Position numbers and translations under genes: made by a program. Shown in pieces: positions 24,930 through 33,590 of a stretch of DNA of 64,000 nt (its first letter is position 1; the number at the start of each line of letters is the position of its first letter). The stretch is from NCBI GenBank assembly GCA_047975325.1, contig JBKEDF010000014.1:20391-84390 (forward strand), given 5' to 3'. The DNA is from JBKEDF01 sp047975325 (GTDB taxonomy: Bacteria > Pseudomonadota > Alphaproteobacteria > Rhodobacterales > Rhodobacteraceae). Under the pieces are notes generated by a model, which had not been told where the DNA came from, did no database searches, and was given only the letters and a program-made list of their open reading frames with translations.

Positions 24930-26070
24930 CGTAGACCGCCAGCAGCTTTTTCATCCGCGCAACGGCCAGATCGGGGTCGCGCAGCAATCCGCACCCATCC
25001 GCCAGGCGGAAGACTTCGGTGAAATAGGGCAAGGGTCGCATCGCCTGCGCACCGCCCAGCATCACGAAATGATCCTGAAACCCGTTGAGCCAGGCCAAGA
25101 ACACCACACCCGTCTTGTAATATTGCGTGGGCGCCCGAAAGATCAGCCGGGCCAGCGGTACGGTCGGATCAAGCGTTGCGCGAAACCCCTGCAGATCGCC
25201 CTTCCCCAATTGTCCAACGGCATGCGCGGCAGCCTCCGCCAGCGGATCGAAAATTCCAAGGAGCGCATGGGAATATCCCTGATCATCCCCTGCGATCAGT
25301 TCAGGGTAGTTGAAATCATCCCCGGTATACATCCGGACGCCATCGGGCAAACGGCGGCGCATCATGATTTCCTTGTCCTTGTCCAGAAGCGAAATCTTGA
25401 TCCCGTCCACTTTCGCCGCGTTGCGCGCGATCACCTCCAGCGCGACCTCCATCGCCGCGTCAAACCCGTCAGCCCCCCAATACCCCGCCAGGGCAGGATC
25501 GAACATATCCCCCAGCCAATGCAGGACCACGGGATGTTCGGCCTCGGACAAGACCCGATCATAAACCTTGATGTAATCCTGCGGGCCTTTCGCCACCCGC
25601 GCCAGGGCGCGGCTGGCCATGACGATCAGCCGCGCATCCAGTTTCTGGATCGCCTCGACCTGTTCCAGATAGGCGCGGATCACGTCATCAAGCCCGCCTG
25701 CATCATCCGGATCCAGATGATCAGTGCCGCAGCCATTGGCAACCAGTGCATCGGGCAGGTCCGCCCGCGTGCGGCGGATCAGTTCCAGCGCACCAGGCCA
25801 ATCCAGCCCCATGCCGCGCTGTGCGGTATCCATGGCCTCGGCAATACCCAGACCAAGGCCGGCCAGATGGTGACGAAACCGCATTGTTGCGTCCCAATCC
25901 ACCATCGCGCGGCCTGACGGATCATTGCCGGTAAAGGGATCCGCCACGACATGCGCCGCGGAATAAACCACACGCGCCGCATCGGCAGGCAGTTTTCCGG
26001 CGGCAATCGGCTGGCCGGTCAGCACATAATCGGCCATCCGGCCATTCGTGTCGGGCAAAGCGAGTTTCAT
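24922..26070 (-). CDS. DUF993 protein, dihydrodipicolinate synthase-like aldolase fold
   Basis: A 382-residue member of the DUF993 family, usually annotated as dihydrodipicolinate synthase-like, so a TIM-barrel aldolase or lyase is likely. Recognisable segments are YSAAHVVADPF near the N-terminus, VVLHWLGDMFDPAL and DGIKISLLDKDKE (with a Lys in a barrel-strand position), and MYTGDDFNYPELI. The exact reaction is not established to my knowledge. The start is placed at MKLALP because GGAGGGGAT precedes it. It is 12 bases after the SDR and overlaps the isomerase gene, so it is firmly inside the operon. Members often occur near sugar dehydrogenases and isomerases. Confidence 0.8.
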   Translation of the reverse strand: MKLALPDTNGRMADYVLTGQPIAAGKLPADAARVVYSAAHVVADPFTGNDPSGRAMVDWDATMRFRHHLAGLGLGIAEAMDTAQRGMGLDWPGALELIRRTRADLPDALVANGCGTDHLDPDDAGGLDDVIRAYLEQVEAIQKLDARLIVMASRALARVAKGPQDYIKVYDRVLSEAEHPVVLHWLGDMFDPALAGYWGADGFDAAMEVALEVIARNAAKVDGIKISLLDKDKEIMMRRRLPDGVRMYTGDDFNYPELIAGDDQGYSHALLGIFDPLAEAAAHAVGQLGKGDLQGFRATLDPTVPLARLIFRAPTQYYKTGVVFLAWLNGFQDHFVMLGGAQAMRPLPYFTEVFRLADGCGLLRDPDLAVARMKKLLAVYGA

Positions 26071-26082
26071 ATCCCCTCCCAT

Positions 26083-26850
26083 TCAGAAACGCGAAACCAG
26101 CATCCCGCCATCGGCGGCAATGACCTGACCCGTCGTATATGGCAATTTCCCCGAAGCGAGCGAGGCGATAATCCCGCCCACATCCTCCGGTTCCCCCACA
26201 CGGGGGAAAAGCGTCATCCCTTCGGCGGCGCGCTTGCGATATTCCCCGATGACCGGGGCGGTCATATCGGTGGCAATCAATCCCGGGCGCACGTCATATA
26301 CGGCAATGTTTTCCGGCCCCAGCCGCACCGCAAGGTTCTGCGTCACCATCGCCGCCGCCGCCTTGGAGGCACAATATTCCGAACGCGCAATCGCCGCGGC
26401 CGAAGCGTTGGATGAGGTAACATTGACAATGGAATGGAAAAGTTCCGCAGGCCGTTCCCGCCCGACCAGCCTTTTGGCAAAGCATTGCGACAGGAAAAAC
26501 ATCGCCTTGGCATTGACCGTCAGGCAACGATCCCAGCTTTCCTCACCCACATCCAGAAGATCACCACGGCTCAGCACACCAACCCCGGCATTGTTCACCA
26601 ATGTCGTCAGCGGTCCGATCTCCGCCTCGATCATATCAAGCTCCGCCCCATGGCGACTGATTTCCGAAATATCAAAGGCTGCAATCGTCACCGGAACGCC
26701 CAGCTTGCCGATCCGTTCCACGGCGGAAACAAGATCCCCATCCATCTGCGGACCGTTCAGGGCAATGGCAAAACCTTCGCGTGCCAGGGCCTCCGCCGTG
26801 GCAAGCCCGATGCCCCGGGAGGATCCGGTTACCAAAGCTGCCTGCGTCAT
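26083..26850 (-). CDS. Short-chain dehydrogenase/reductase (annotated type: 3-ketoacyl-ACP reductase)
   Basis: A 255-residue classical SDR. It has the cofactor motif TGSSRGIG, NNAG at the fourth strand (LVNNAGVGVL), and the catalytic Ser-Tyr-Lys set in NVTSSNASAAAIARSEYCASKAA (given by position about 148-170). The C-terminal region ends YTTGQVIAADGG, normal for the family. The substrate could be a sugar or a 3-oxoacyl group; the neighbouring DUF993 and isomerase genes favour a sugar. Its start overlaps the acyl-CoA dehydrogenase stop by 4 bases (ATGA). Confidence 0.85.
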   Translation of the reverse strand: MTQAALVTGSSRGIGLATAEALAREGFAIALNGPQMDGDLVSAVERIGKLGVPVTIAAFDISEISRHGAELDMIEAEIGPLTTLVNNAGVGVLSRGDLLDVGEESWDRCLTVNAKAMFFLSQCFAKRLVGRERPAELFHSIVNVTSSNASAAAIARSEYCASKAAAAMVTQNLAVRLGPENIAVYDVRPGLIATDMTAPVIGEYRKRAAEGMTLFPRVGEPEDVGGIIASLASGKLPYTTGQVIAADGGMLVSRF

Positions 26851-28001
26851 GCCTGCGCCCCTTTCCTCAGCAGTTCCCGTGCGATGATCATGCGCTGGAT
26901 CTGATTGGTGCCTTCATAGATCTGGCAGATCTTCGCATCACGATAAAGCCGTTCCACCTCAAACCCCCGGATATAGCCCGAGCCGCCAAAGACCTGCACC
27001 GCATCCGCCGTGCGCGCAACCGCCATATCCCCGGCAAAGCATTTCGCCATCGAACAGGCCTTGGTCGCATCCTGCCCCCGGTCGATCTTTACCGCCGCGG
27101 AATGAACCAGAAGCCGCGCGGCCTCGATATCCTTGGCCATATCGGCCAGCAACCATTGCACGCCCTGAAACTGCGCGATTTCCTTGCCAAACTGCTTGCG
27201 TGTCTGCGCATATTCCACCGCAGCTTCCAGCCCGGCCTGACCAATCCCGGTGGCCAGGGCGGCAATACCGACACGGCCCTTGTCCAGAACCGACATCATC
27301 ATATGGAAGCCGCGTCCCTTTTCACCCAGAATCGCCTCCGGCCCCAGTTTCACATCGGTGAAGTTCAGCGCGCCGACCTGGCTGGCCCGCTGACCCATCT
27401 TGTGTTCCTTGGGTCCACGTTCCACACCCGCCGCATGCAGATCGACGATAAAGATCGACATGCCGCGATTACCCGCTTCCTTATCCGTCCGCGCTAGCAC
27501 GAAACCCAGATCCGCCACCGGCGCATTGTGGATCCAGAGCTTGCCACCATTGAGCCGCCAGCCATCCCCATCCGGTTCTGCCGTGGTGCGGATCCCCGAA
27601 ACATCCGTTCCCGCATCCGCCTCGGTAATGCAATAGGCCACCTTGGTCCTCATCGCGAGGATATCGGCCAGCAAACCACGCTGCCCCTTTGTTCCATGGC
27701 GCACCAGAAGCGAGGATATCAGTTCCAGCAAACCACATTGATCGGCCACGCTGGCATAACCACGGGAAAGTTCCTCCATCACCACCGCATAGGTCAGCGT
27801 ATCGAAACCGGGTCCGCCCATTTCCTCGGGAACGCCGATGCCAAAAAGGCCAAGCCCGGCCATCTGATCGTAGATTTCCTGCGGAAACCGTTCCTCATGG
27901 TCCAATGCCTCGGCTGCGGGGCGGATCACTTCATCGGCAAAGCTGCGGGTCATTTCCCGCACTTGCTGCTGCATTTCGGTCAAATACATCTCCGCCCCCA
28001 T
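26847..28001 (-). CDS. Acyl-CoA dehydrogenase
   Basis: FAD-dependent alpha,beta-dehydrogenation of an acyl-CoA thioester, 384 residues, the usual length for the short- and medium-chain family. FAD-contact segments YCITEADAGTD and WIHNAPVADLGFVLA, the RKQFGKEIAQFQGVQ stretch and FGGSGYIRGFEVERLYRDA are intact. The catalytic Glu is in CQIYEGTNQIQR near the C-terminus, the position used by short-chain and butyryl-type enzymes. It heads an operon with an SDR, a DUF993 protein and a sugar isomerase, which is unusual for this enzyme. The start may be at 28001 or at the ATG four codons later. Confidence 0.9.
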   Translation of the reverse strand: MGAEMYLTEMQQQVREMTRSFADEVIRPAAEALDHEERFPQEIYDQMAGLGLFGIGVPEEMGGPGFDTLTYAVVMEELSRGYASVADQCGLLELISSLLVRHGTKGQRGLLADILAMRTKVAYCITEADAGTDVSGIRTTAEPDGDGWRLNGGKLWIHNAPVADLGFVLARTDKEAGNRGMSIFIVDLHAAGVERGPKEHKMGQRASQVGALNFTDVKLGPEAILGEKGRGFHMMMSVLDKGRVGIAALATGIGQAGLEAAVEYAQTRKQFGKEIAQFQGVQWLLADMAKDIEAARLLVHSAAVKIDRGQDATKACSMAKCFAGDMAVARTADAVQVFGGSGYIRGFEVERLYRDAKICQIYEGTNQIQRMIIARELLRKGAQA

Positions 28002-28004
28002 TTA

Positions 28005-28020
28005 GTAACCATTTAGTTAC
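28005..28020. promoter_or_regulatory. Candidate TetR-type operator before the acyl-CoA dehydrogenase gene
   Basis: An inverted repeat GTAAC-N6-GTTAC (28005-28009 and 28016-28020) lies 4-19 bases upstream of the acyl-CoA dehydrogenase ATG, in the divergent gap shared with the AGE-family gene. Short inverted repeats of this size are typical TetR-family operators, and a TetR gene lies downstream of the divergent gene. Confidence 0.4.
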
Positions 28021-28115
28021 CAATAGGGGAAAGCCTTACCACCCGTCAAGCATGAATGAAACCTTTCCCGGCACGGAAATTTACGGCATGGCTGGAACCC
28101 GAAGAGGAGGAACCA

Positions 28116-29342
28116 ATGCAAGAAGACCCGAACCCCCACCGGATGGCTGACCCCGCCCATCGCGCTGCCCTCTTTGCCGATGCAAGGCGTCAACTGGCCT
28201 TCTTTGCGCCCAGCCTTCGCGCCGATGGTGGTTTCGACCTTCTTGATTTCGACGGACGCCCCCTGCCCCGGACCGCGCAGGCGCTTCATACGACCGCACG
28301 GCTTGTCCATTCCTACACGCTTGGAGCCGCAATCGGCTTTGCAGGTGCGGAGCGGATCATCGATGCGGGGATGGGTTTCCTCTGGTCGCAACATCGCGAC
28401 GGGGTTCATGGCGGGTATCTCTGGTCTGTCGGGCCGGATGGAATATCGGACAAGCTCGCCTATGGCCATGTCTTCACCCTGCTGGCGGGATCCAGCGCCA
28501 AAATAGCAGGCCACCCACAGGCCGACCGGTTGATTGCCGATATAACCGATGTGATCGATACCCATTTCTGGGATGAGGAAAAGGGCCTTTTACGCGATGA
28601 ATTCCGACGTGACTGGCAGGTTTTCTCCTCCTATCGCGGCATGAATTCCAACATGCATGGCGCGGAGGCCTTCATGGCCGCATTCGAAGCAACCGCGGAG
28701 GCGGAATATCTTTCCCGCGCCGGCCGGATCCTCGATTTCTTTACCGCGCGCATGGCAGCAGCGCATGGCTGGCGTATTCCCGAACATTACACCGAAACCT
28801 GGCAGGTCGATCCCGATTACAGTGGCGATCCCATGTTTCGTCCGGCAGGCACCACACCGGGGCATTCGCTGGAATTCGCACGGCTCATCCTGCAACACTG
28901 GGATCTGTCAGGTCGTCCGGAAAATGACGCCCCGCGGCGCGCGCGGCGCCTTGTCGAACGGGCACTCAGCGATGGCTGGCGCGACGATGGCGGCCTGGTT
29001 TACACGCTCGACACAACCGGCCGCCCCGCAATCCGCAGCCGTTACTGGTGGCCGGTAACAGAAGCGCTCGGGGCCATTAGCGCACTTCAGAAGGCGGATC
29101 CACAGAAAACGGACGCAATCTGGTATCACCGCCTCTGGTCCCATTCGGAACGATATCTGATCGATCATGACCATGGGGGCTGGATCCATGAACTGGATGA
29201 GGCGGGAAACCCCGCGATGCGACAATTCCAGGGCAAGCCCGACATCTACCATTCGCTACAGGCGACGCTGCTTCCACTGGTTTCGGGATTATCACGCCTC
29301 CCCACAGCCTTGCAGTCGCTTCGGCTGAATGGACAAGATTAG
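28116..29342 (+). CDS. AGE-family sugar epimerase/isomerase (N-acylglucosamine 2-epimerase fold)
   Basis: A 408-residue (alpha/alpha)6-barrel enzyme. Family motifs include NSNMHGAEAFMAAFEAT and TTPGHSLEFARLI, which hold conserved catalytic histidines, and DHGGWIHELDEAGNP near the C-terminus. The family includes mannose isomerase, sulfoquinovose/aldose-ketose isomerase (YihS) and cellobiose 2-epimerase; the sequence looks closest to the free-sugar isomerases. The ATG is chosen by the GAGGAGGAA ribosome site, 20 codons into the longer open frame. Divergent from the acyl-CoA dehydrogenase operon and followed 74 bases later by a TetR gene. Confidence 0.83.
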   Translation: MQEDPNPHRMADPAHRAALFADARRQLAFFAPSLRADGGFDLLDFDGRPLPRTAQALHTTARLVHSYTLGAAIGFAGAERIIDAGMGFLWSQHRDGVHGGYLWSVGPDGISDKLAYGHVFTLLAGSSAKIAGHPQADRLIADITDVIDTHFWDEEKGLLRDEFRRDWQVFSSYRGMNSNMHGAEAFMAAFEATAEAEYLSRAGRILDFFTARMAAAHGWRIPEHYTETWQVDPDYSGDPMFRPAGTTPGHSLEFARLILQHWDLSGRPENDAPRRARRLVERALSDGWRDDGGLVYTLDTTGRPAIRSRYWWPVTEALGAISALQKADPQKTDAIWYHRLWSHSERYLIDHDHGGWIHELDEAGNPAMRQFQGKPDIYHSLQATLLPLVSGLSRLPTALQSLRLNGQD

Positions 29343-29416
29343 GGGCTTTCCCTTTGATCCCGGCCAAAGGCTGCGTATAAACCCTGCGCAGCCCCGCCCG
29401 CCAAGAGGAGCCAGGA

Positions 29417-30076
29417 TTGACCGACGCCCCCAACCAAGCCTTTGACAAGAAACGAAAACCCCGCGCCCGAGACGCCGAGGCAACCCGTGCCCGGATCCTC
29501 GCCGCGGCCAAACGGGAGTTTTCACAAAACGGCCTCGGCGGCGCCCGTGTCGATGAAATTGCTGCCCGCGCCAAAGCCAACAAGCGGATGATCTATCATT
29601 ATTTCGGCAGCAAGGAAGCGCTGTTTCAGACCGTTCTTGAACAAGCCTATCTTGATATCCGGGAAGCCGAAAAAAAGCTGGAACTTGACAATCTGGCCCC
29701 CGAAGCCGCCTTGGAAAAGCTGGTTCGCTTCACCTGGTCCTATTACCTGAAAAACCCGGAATTCATCACTCTGATCAACAGTGAAAACCTGCATCGCGCG
29801 CGGCATATGAAGAAATCCGAGGCCATCCGCACCGCCAGCCGCAAATTTCTGGTGATGGTCGGCTCCCTACTGGAACGCGGTGCCAGGGCAGGCGTATTTC
29901 GCAAGGGGATTGATCCGGTCCAGATCAATATCACCATCGCGGCAATCGGCTATTACTATCTGACCAACCGGTTCACCGGCAGCATTATCTATGATCGCGA
30001 CCTGATGTCGCCCGAAGCGCTGGATGAACGCCTGGCTTTCAACATCGAAACGATAATGCGCCTCGTCCGCGCCTGA
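29417..30076 (+). CDS. TetR-family transcriptional regulator
   Basis: A 219-residue regulator. The N-terminal HTH is standard (ATRARILAAAKREFSQNG, then GGARVDEIAARAKANKRMIYHYFGSKEAL, about residues 20-72). The C-terminal ligand domain has HARHMKKSEAIRTASR-like helices and a YYYLTNRFT segment, as in regulators of degradation pathways. The start is TTG preceded by AGGAGCCAGGA. It lies downstream of the AGE-family gene and probably controls that gene and the divergent operon. Confidence 0.88.
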   Translation: MTDAPNQAFDKKRKPRARDAEATRARILAAAKREFSQNGLGGARVDEIAARAKANKRMIYHYFGSKEALFQTVLEQAYLDIREAEKKLELDNLAPEAALEKLVRFTWSYYLKNPEFITLINSENLHRARHMKKSEAIRTASRKFLVMVGSLLERGARAGVFRKGIDPVQINITIAAIGYYYLTNRFTGSIIYDRDLMSPEALDERLAFNIETIMRLVRA

Positions 30077-30156
30077 AACACGCCACCGCCCGGCGCCTCC
30101 GCCGGTCTGGTATGATATGCCCCACGTATTTCAATCAGGGCAAACGCAAAGTCCGG

Positions 30157-30468
30157 TCAATGCGTCCAGACACCGCGACGGTTGGTGGCAAAATTTTCGC
30201 CATAGCCGCCCGCACGGATATTGGGCTTGCGAAGCTTTGGCTCGGCAACCGTCGCATCGATCCCCTTTGCCTTCGCATAGCTCAGCGCCGCCTCACGGCT
30301 GTCAAAGCGAAGCCGAACCTGGCTTGCCATGTCATCGCTGGATGTCCATCCCATCAGAGGGTCAACCCCACGGGCGGAGGCCGGGGCGAATTCCAGCACC
30401 CAGTGATGGGTTTTCGCCGTTCCCGATTGCATCGCATTTCGGGCAGGTTGATAGATACGGGCGCGCAT
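30157..30468 (-). CDS. NDUFS4-like ETC complex I accessory subunit
   Basis: A 103-residue homologue of the 18-kDa mitochondrial complex I subunit NDUFS4. It opens ARIYQPARNAMQSGTAKTH and shows the family core WVLEFAPA ... PLMGWTSSDDM ... VRLRFDSREAALSYAKAKG. In alphaproteobacteria this protein is an accessory subunit at the peripheral arm of NADH dehydrogenase. Another such subunit, NDUFA12, is at 61605. The start at MRARIYQ follows GAAGGAG; the longer open frame upstream is in the promoter region. Confidence 0.88.
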   Translation of the reverse strand: MRARIYQPARNAMQSGTAKTHHWVLEFAPASARGVDPLMGWTSSDDMASQVRLRFDSREAALSYAKAKGIDATVAEPKLRKPNIRAGGYGENFATNRRGVWTH

Positions 30469-30802
30469 GGCTTGTGGCTCCTTCACTGGCCTGTAGCCAT
30501 ATGGAGAAAAACATGAGGGATTTGCAAGGGCGCAGTGACGGCTGGGGTGCTGTCGGCTGATCGCGGGGAGTGTGGGTGGAGTGTGTGGTGCGATCAGCCG
30601 ACAGGCTTTGCTGCTTGCCCCTGTACATTGGCAGAGCACAAAACGGAATACAACCAAAAGATGCATTATGGGCCGATATAAATTCTAAAAAATTGAATAT
30701 AAATTATTAACTTGTCATTAACTGTTTTGTACCGCTGCACCCTCCCCCCTTGAACAGGAACAAAAACAGATCAAATCTGGGGGGACATGAAGGGGAATCG
30801 CC
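30469..30802. promoter_or_regulatory. Divergent intergenic region (NDUFS4-like / uvrB), AT-rich near uvrB
   Basis: This 334-base gap holds no recognisable gene. It contains the large inverted repeat at 30550-30604 and an AT-rich stretch (30660-30735) that likely carries the uvrB promoter. I looked for the alphaproteobacterial SOS box (GTTC-N7-GTTC) and did not find it; a GAAC-N2-GAAC pair near 30755 has the wrong spacing. Confidence 0.5.
30550..30604. repeat. Perfect 15-bp inverted repeat with 25-base G/T-rich loop
   Basis: The left arm CTGTCGGCTGATCGC (30550-30564) and the right arm GCGATCAGCCGACAG (30590-30604) are fully complementary. The loop (30565-30589) is composed only of G, T and A, with runs of GGGG and GGG; on the minus strand it reads as C-rich with two CACACTCC copies. 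There is no T-run after either arm, so it is not a plain terminator. It lies 82-136 bases upstream of the NDUFS4-like start on that strand. It could be a leader RNA structure, a small RNA or a REP-like element. Confidence 0.85.
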
Positions 30803-32983
30803 ATGCCTCACAACAATACGAATGCGCCGGTGGAGCGGCCTGAAATCCTTACCCGACCCAAGCTGGAGGGGGGAAAAAGCTTTATTCTCCATACGCCATT
30901 CGAACCTGCGGGCGATCAGCCCGGGGCCATCACCGAACTTGTCGCGGGGATTCGCGACGGGGAACAGAATCAGGTGCTTCTGGGCGCTACCGGTACCGGC
31001 AAGACATTTACCATGGCCAAGATTATCGCAGAAACCCAGCGTCCAGCCATAATTCTGGCGCATAACAAAACTCTGGCAGCACAATTATATGGCGAGTTTA
31101 AAAACTTCTTTCCGGAAAACTCCGTCGAATATTTTGTAAGCTATTATGATTATTATCAACCGGAGGCCTACGTCCCCCGGTCCGATACCTATATCGAAAA
31201 GGAAAGCCAGATCAACGAACAGATCGACCGCATGCGCCATTCGGCCACGCGCGCGCTTCTGGAACGCGATGACGTGATCATCGTTGCATCGGTTTCCTGC
31301 ATCTACGGGATCGGGTCGGTGGAAACCTATTCTGCCATGACACAGGATCTTGCGGTCGGACAGGATTATGACCAGCGGCAGGTCATCGCCGAACTTGTCG
31401 CCCAGCAATACCGCCGCAACGATCAGGCCTTTCAGCGTGGCTCCTTCCGGGTCCGGGGCGATTCCCTTGAAATCTGGCCGGCCCATCTGGAGGACCGTGC
31501 ATGGCGATTCAGCTTCTTCGGTGAGGAGTTGGAAAGTATCGTTGAGTTCGATCCGCTGACGGGCGAAAAGACCGACAGTTTCGAACAGATCCGTATCTAT
31601 GCCAATTCCCATTACGTTACGCCGCGCCCGACGATGCAGCAGGCAATTCAGGGCATCAAGCGGGAACTGCGTCAACGGCTTGACCAATTGGTGGGTGATG
31701 GCAGGCTGCTGGAGGCGCAGCGGCTGGAACAGCGCACCAATTTTGACCTGGAAATGCTGGAAGCCACCGGCGTTTGCAGCGGGATTGAAAACTATTCCCG
31801 CTACCTGACGGGTCGCGCCCCCGGAGAACCGCCTCCGACCCTTTTTGAATTCATTCCAGACCATGCCATCGTCTTTGCCGATGAATCACATGTCTCCGTG
31901 CCGCAGATCGGGGGGATGTATCGTGGTGACTTCCGGCGCAAGTCTACCCTGGCCGAACACGGGTTCCGGCTGCCTTCCTGCATGGATAATCGCCCCCTCA
32001 AATTTGAGGAATGGGATGCAATGCGCCCGCAATCGGTTTTCGTTTCCGCCACCCCGGCCGCCTGGGAAATCGAACAGGCAGGGGGCGTTTTTGCCGAACA
32101 GGTCATTCGTCCGACAGGGCTTTTGGACCCGGAGGTTGAAATCCGTCCGGTGGAAAGCCAGGTTGATGATGTTCTTGATGAAATCCGGCACGTTGCAAAG
32201 GCCGGGCTGCGGGTTCTGGTCACCGTTCTGACCAAGCGCATGGCGGAGGATCTGACCGAATACCTGCACGAACAGGGTATTCGTGTGCGTTACATGCATT
32301 CCGATATCGATACGATAGAACGTATTGAAATCCTGCGGGATCTGCGCCTCGGTGCCTTTGACGTTCTGGTCGGGATCAACCTGCTGCGCGAGGGGCTCGA
32401 TATTCCTGAATGTGGCCTGGTGGCCATTCTGGATGCGGATAAGGAGGGTTTTTTGCGCTCGGAAACGTCGCTGATCCAGACCATCGGGCGCGCGGCACGC
32501 AATGCCGATGGTCGCGTCATCATGTATGCGGATCGGATCACCGGTTCGATGGAGCGCGCGATTGCCGAAACCAACCGCCGCCGGGACAAGCAACTGGCCT
32601 ATAATGTAGCCAATGGCATCACCCCGCAAACCGTGCGCAAGAATGTGGAGGATGTCCTGGCCGGGCTCTGGCAGGGTGATACCGATATGTCCCGGGTGAC
32701 AACGAAGGTGGAAAACCCTCTGGTCGGCGCCAACCTGGCCGCCCATCTGGAGGCGCTACGGGCCGATATGCGCAAGGCAGCCGAAAACCTGGAATTCGAG
32801 GAAGACGCCCGGCTTCGCGATGAGGTGAAACGGCTGGAAGCCGTGGATCTGGTACTGGCCAACGATCCGCTGGCGCGTCAATCGGCAGTCGAGGACGCCG
32901 TTGCCGGCGCCGTGAAATCGGCAGGAAGGTCAACCGCCGGACGCGCGGGACAGAGGGGAGGCACGAAGCGCCGACGGCGATAA
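30803..32983 (+). CDS. uvrB: Excinuclease ABC subunit B
   Basis: Damage-recognition helicase of nucleotide excision repair, 726 residues. Walker A GATGTGKT at residues 61-68, the beta-hairpin segment YYDYYQPEAYVPRSDTYIEK (about 113-132), DEXH-like box FADESH, and the helicase motifs LIQTIGRAARN are present. The C-terminal UVR motif for UvrC binding is in LEFEEDARLRDEVKRLE (about 660-680), followed by a short basic tail. A GAAGGGG ribosome site precedes the ATG. Confidence 0.97.
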   Translation: MPHNNTNAPVERPEILTRPKLEGGKSFILHTPFEPAGDQPGAITELVAGIRDGEQNQVLLGATGTGKTFTMAKIIAETQRPAIILAHNKTLAAQLYGEFKNFFPENSVEYFVSYYDYYQPEAYVPRSDTYIEKESQINEQIDRMRHSATRALLERDDVIIVASVSCIYGIGSVETYSAMTQDLAVGQDYDQRQVIAELVAQQYRRNDQAFQRGSFRVRGDSLEIWPAHLEDRAWRFSFFGEELESIVEFDPLTGEKTDSFEQIRIYANSHYVTPRPTMQQAIQGIKRELRQRLDQLVGDGRLLEAQRLEQRTNFDLEMLEATGVCSGIENYSRYLTGRAPGEPPPTLFEFIPDHAIVFADESHVSVPQIGGMYRGDFRRKSTLAEHGFRLPSCMDNRPLKFEEWDAMRPQSVFVSATPAAWEIEQAGGVFAEQVIRPTGLLDPEVEIRPVESQVDDVLDEIRHVAKAGLRVLVTVLTKRMAEDLTEYLHEQGIRVRYMHSDIDTIERIEILRDLRLGAFDVLVGINLLREGLDIPECGLVAILDADKEGFLRSETSLIQTIGRAARNADGRVIMYADRITGSMERAIAETNRRRDKQLAYNVANGITPQTVRKNVEDVLAGLWQGDTDMSRVTTKVENPLVGANLAAHLEALRADMRKAAENLEFEEDARLRDEVKRLEAVDLVLANDPLARQSAVEDAVAGAVKSAGRSTAGRAGQRGGTKRRRR

Positions 32984-33027
32984 CGGCCGGCCGAACATCC
33001 CGATCATCTTTCAAGGAAGGAGGAGAA

Positions 33028-33468
33028 TCAGGCCGCGGAACAAACCAGCCGGTGACGCATCGCATGCGAAAACCCGACCCGCAACGACACCACCGAAAGC
33101 GGTTTGCGCAAGATGACCGGCTGGCGTTCATCTTCGGGAAAATACTGTTGTCCGCATTCTGATGACAGGAGGATCACCGGGATCGCCGGGGCTGCATGCC
33201 GCAGCAAGGCAATCAGCCGTCGTCCTTCCGCAAGCCCGCCAAGCGCATCGCAATCCATGACGAAAAGCCCGAACCTCGTCTGATCCCCCCCCAGGATTTC
33301 TGCGGCTATGTAGAAATCACTTTCCTCTTCCACGATACAGCCAAAATCGGCCAGTCGGGCACATGTCAGTTGAGATTCTGCTGTTTCCTCAGACGCAAGA
33401 AGCAAGACATGCACGCCCCACCCCCCAAGAATTACGGGTTCAGCCAGGAGTTTATCGCCATGTTCCAT
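33028..33468 (-). CDS. Stand-alone receiver-like (CheY-fold) protein, degenerate
   Basis: A 146-residue protein with the alternating pattern of a response-regulator receiver domain: VHVLLLASEETAESQL, then the presumed phosphoacceptor Asp in GLFVMDCDAL, the switch Ser in PVILLSSE and the conserved Lys in PVILRKPLS. The acidic pair at the end of strand 1 is replaced by Ser-Glu-Glu, so metal binding and phosphorylation may be altered. No output domain or histidine kinase is adjacent. A GGGAGA ribosome site precedes the ATG. Convergent with uvrB. Confidence 0.75.
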   Translation of the reverse strand: MEHGDKLLAEPVILGGWGVHVLLLASEETAESQLTCARLADFGCIVEEESDFYIAAEILGGDQTRFGLFVMDCDALGGLAEGRRLIALLRHAAPAIPVILLSSECGQQYFPEDERQPVILRKPLSVVSLRVGFSHAMRHRLVCSAA

Positions 33469-33590
33469 CGCAGTTCTCCCGATACCACCACTTTCCCGGA
33501 GCTTTCACCTTTACGACAGTCAAAATTCATGGGGTTCCGATCAGCAAAAGCTGGTTTCGACCGTAAATTCCGATCATTTCCTTTCGGTAA

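Noticed and set aside
30660..30802. SOS (LexA) box before uvrB
   Set aside because: No GTTC-N7-GTTC or its complement was found; a GAAC-N2-GAAC pair has the wrong spacing.
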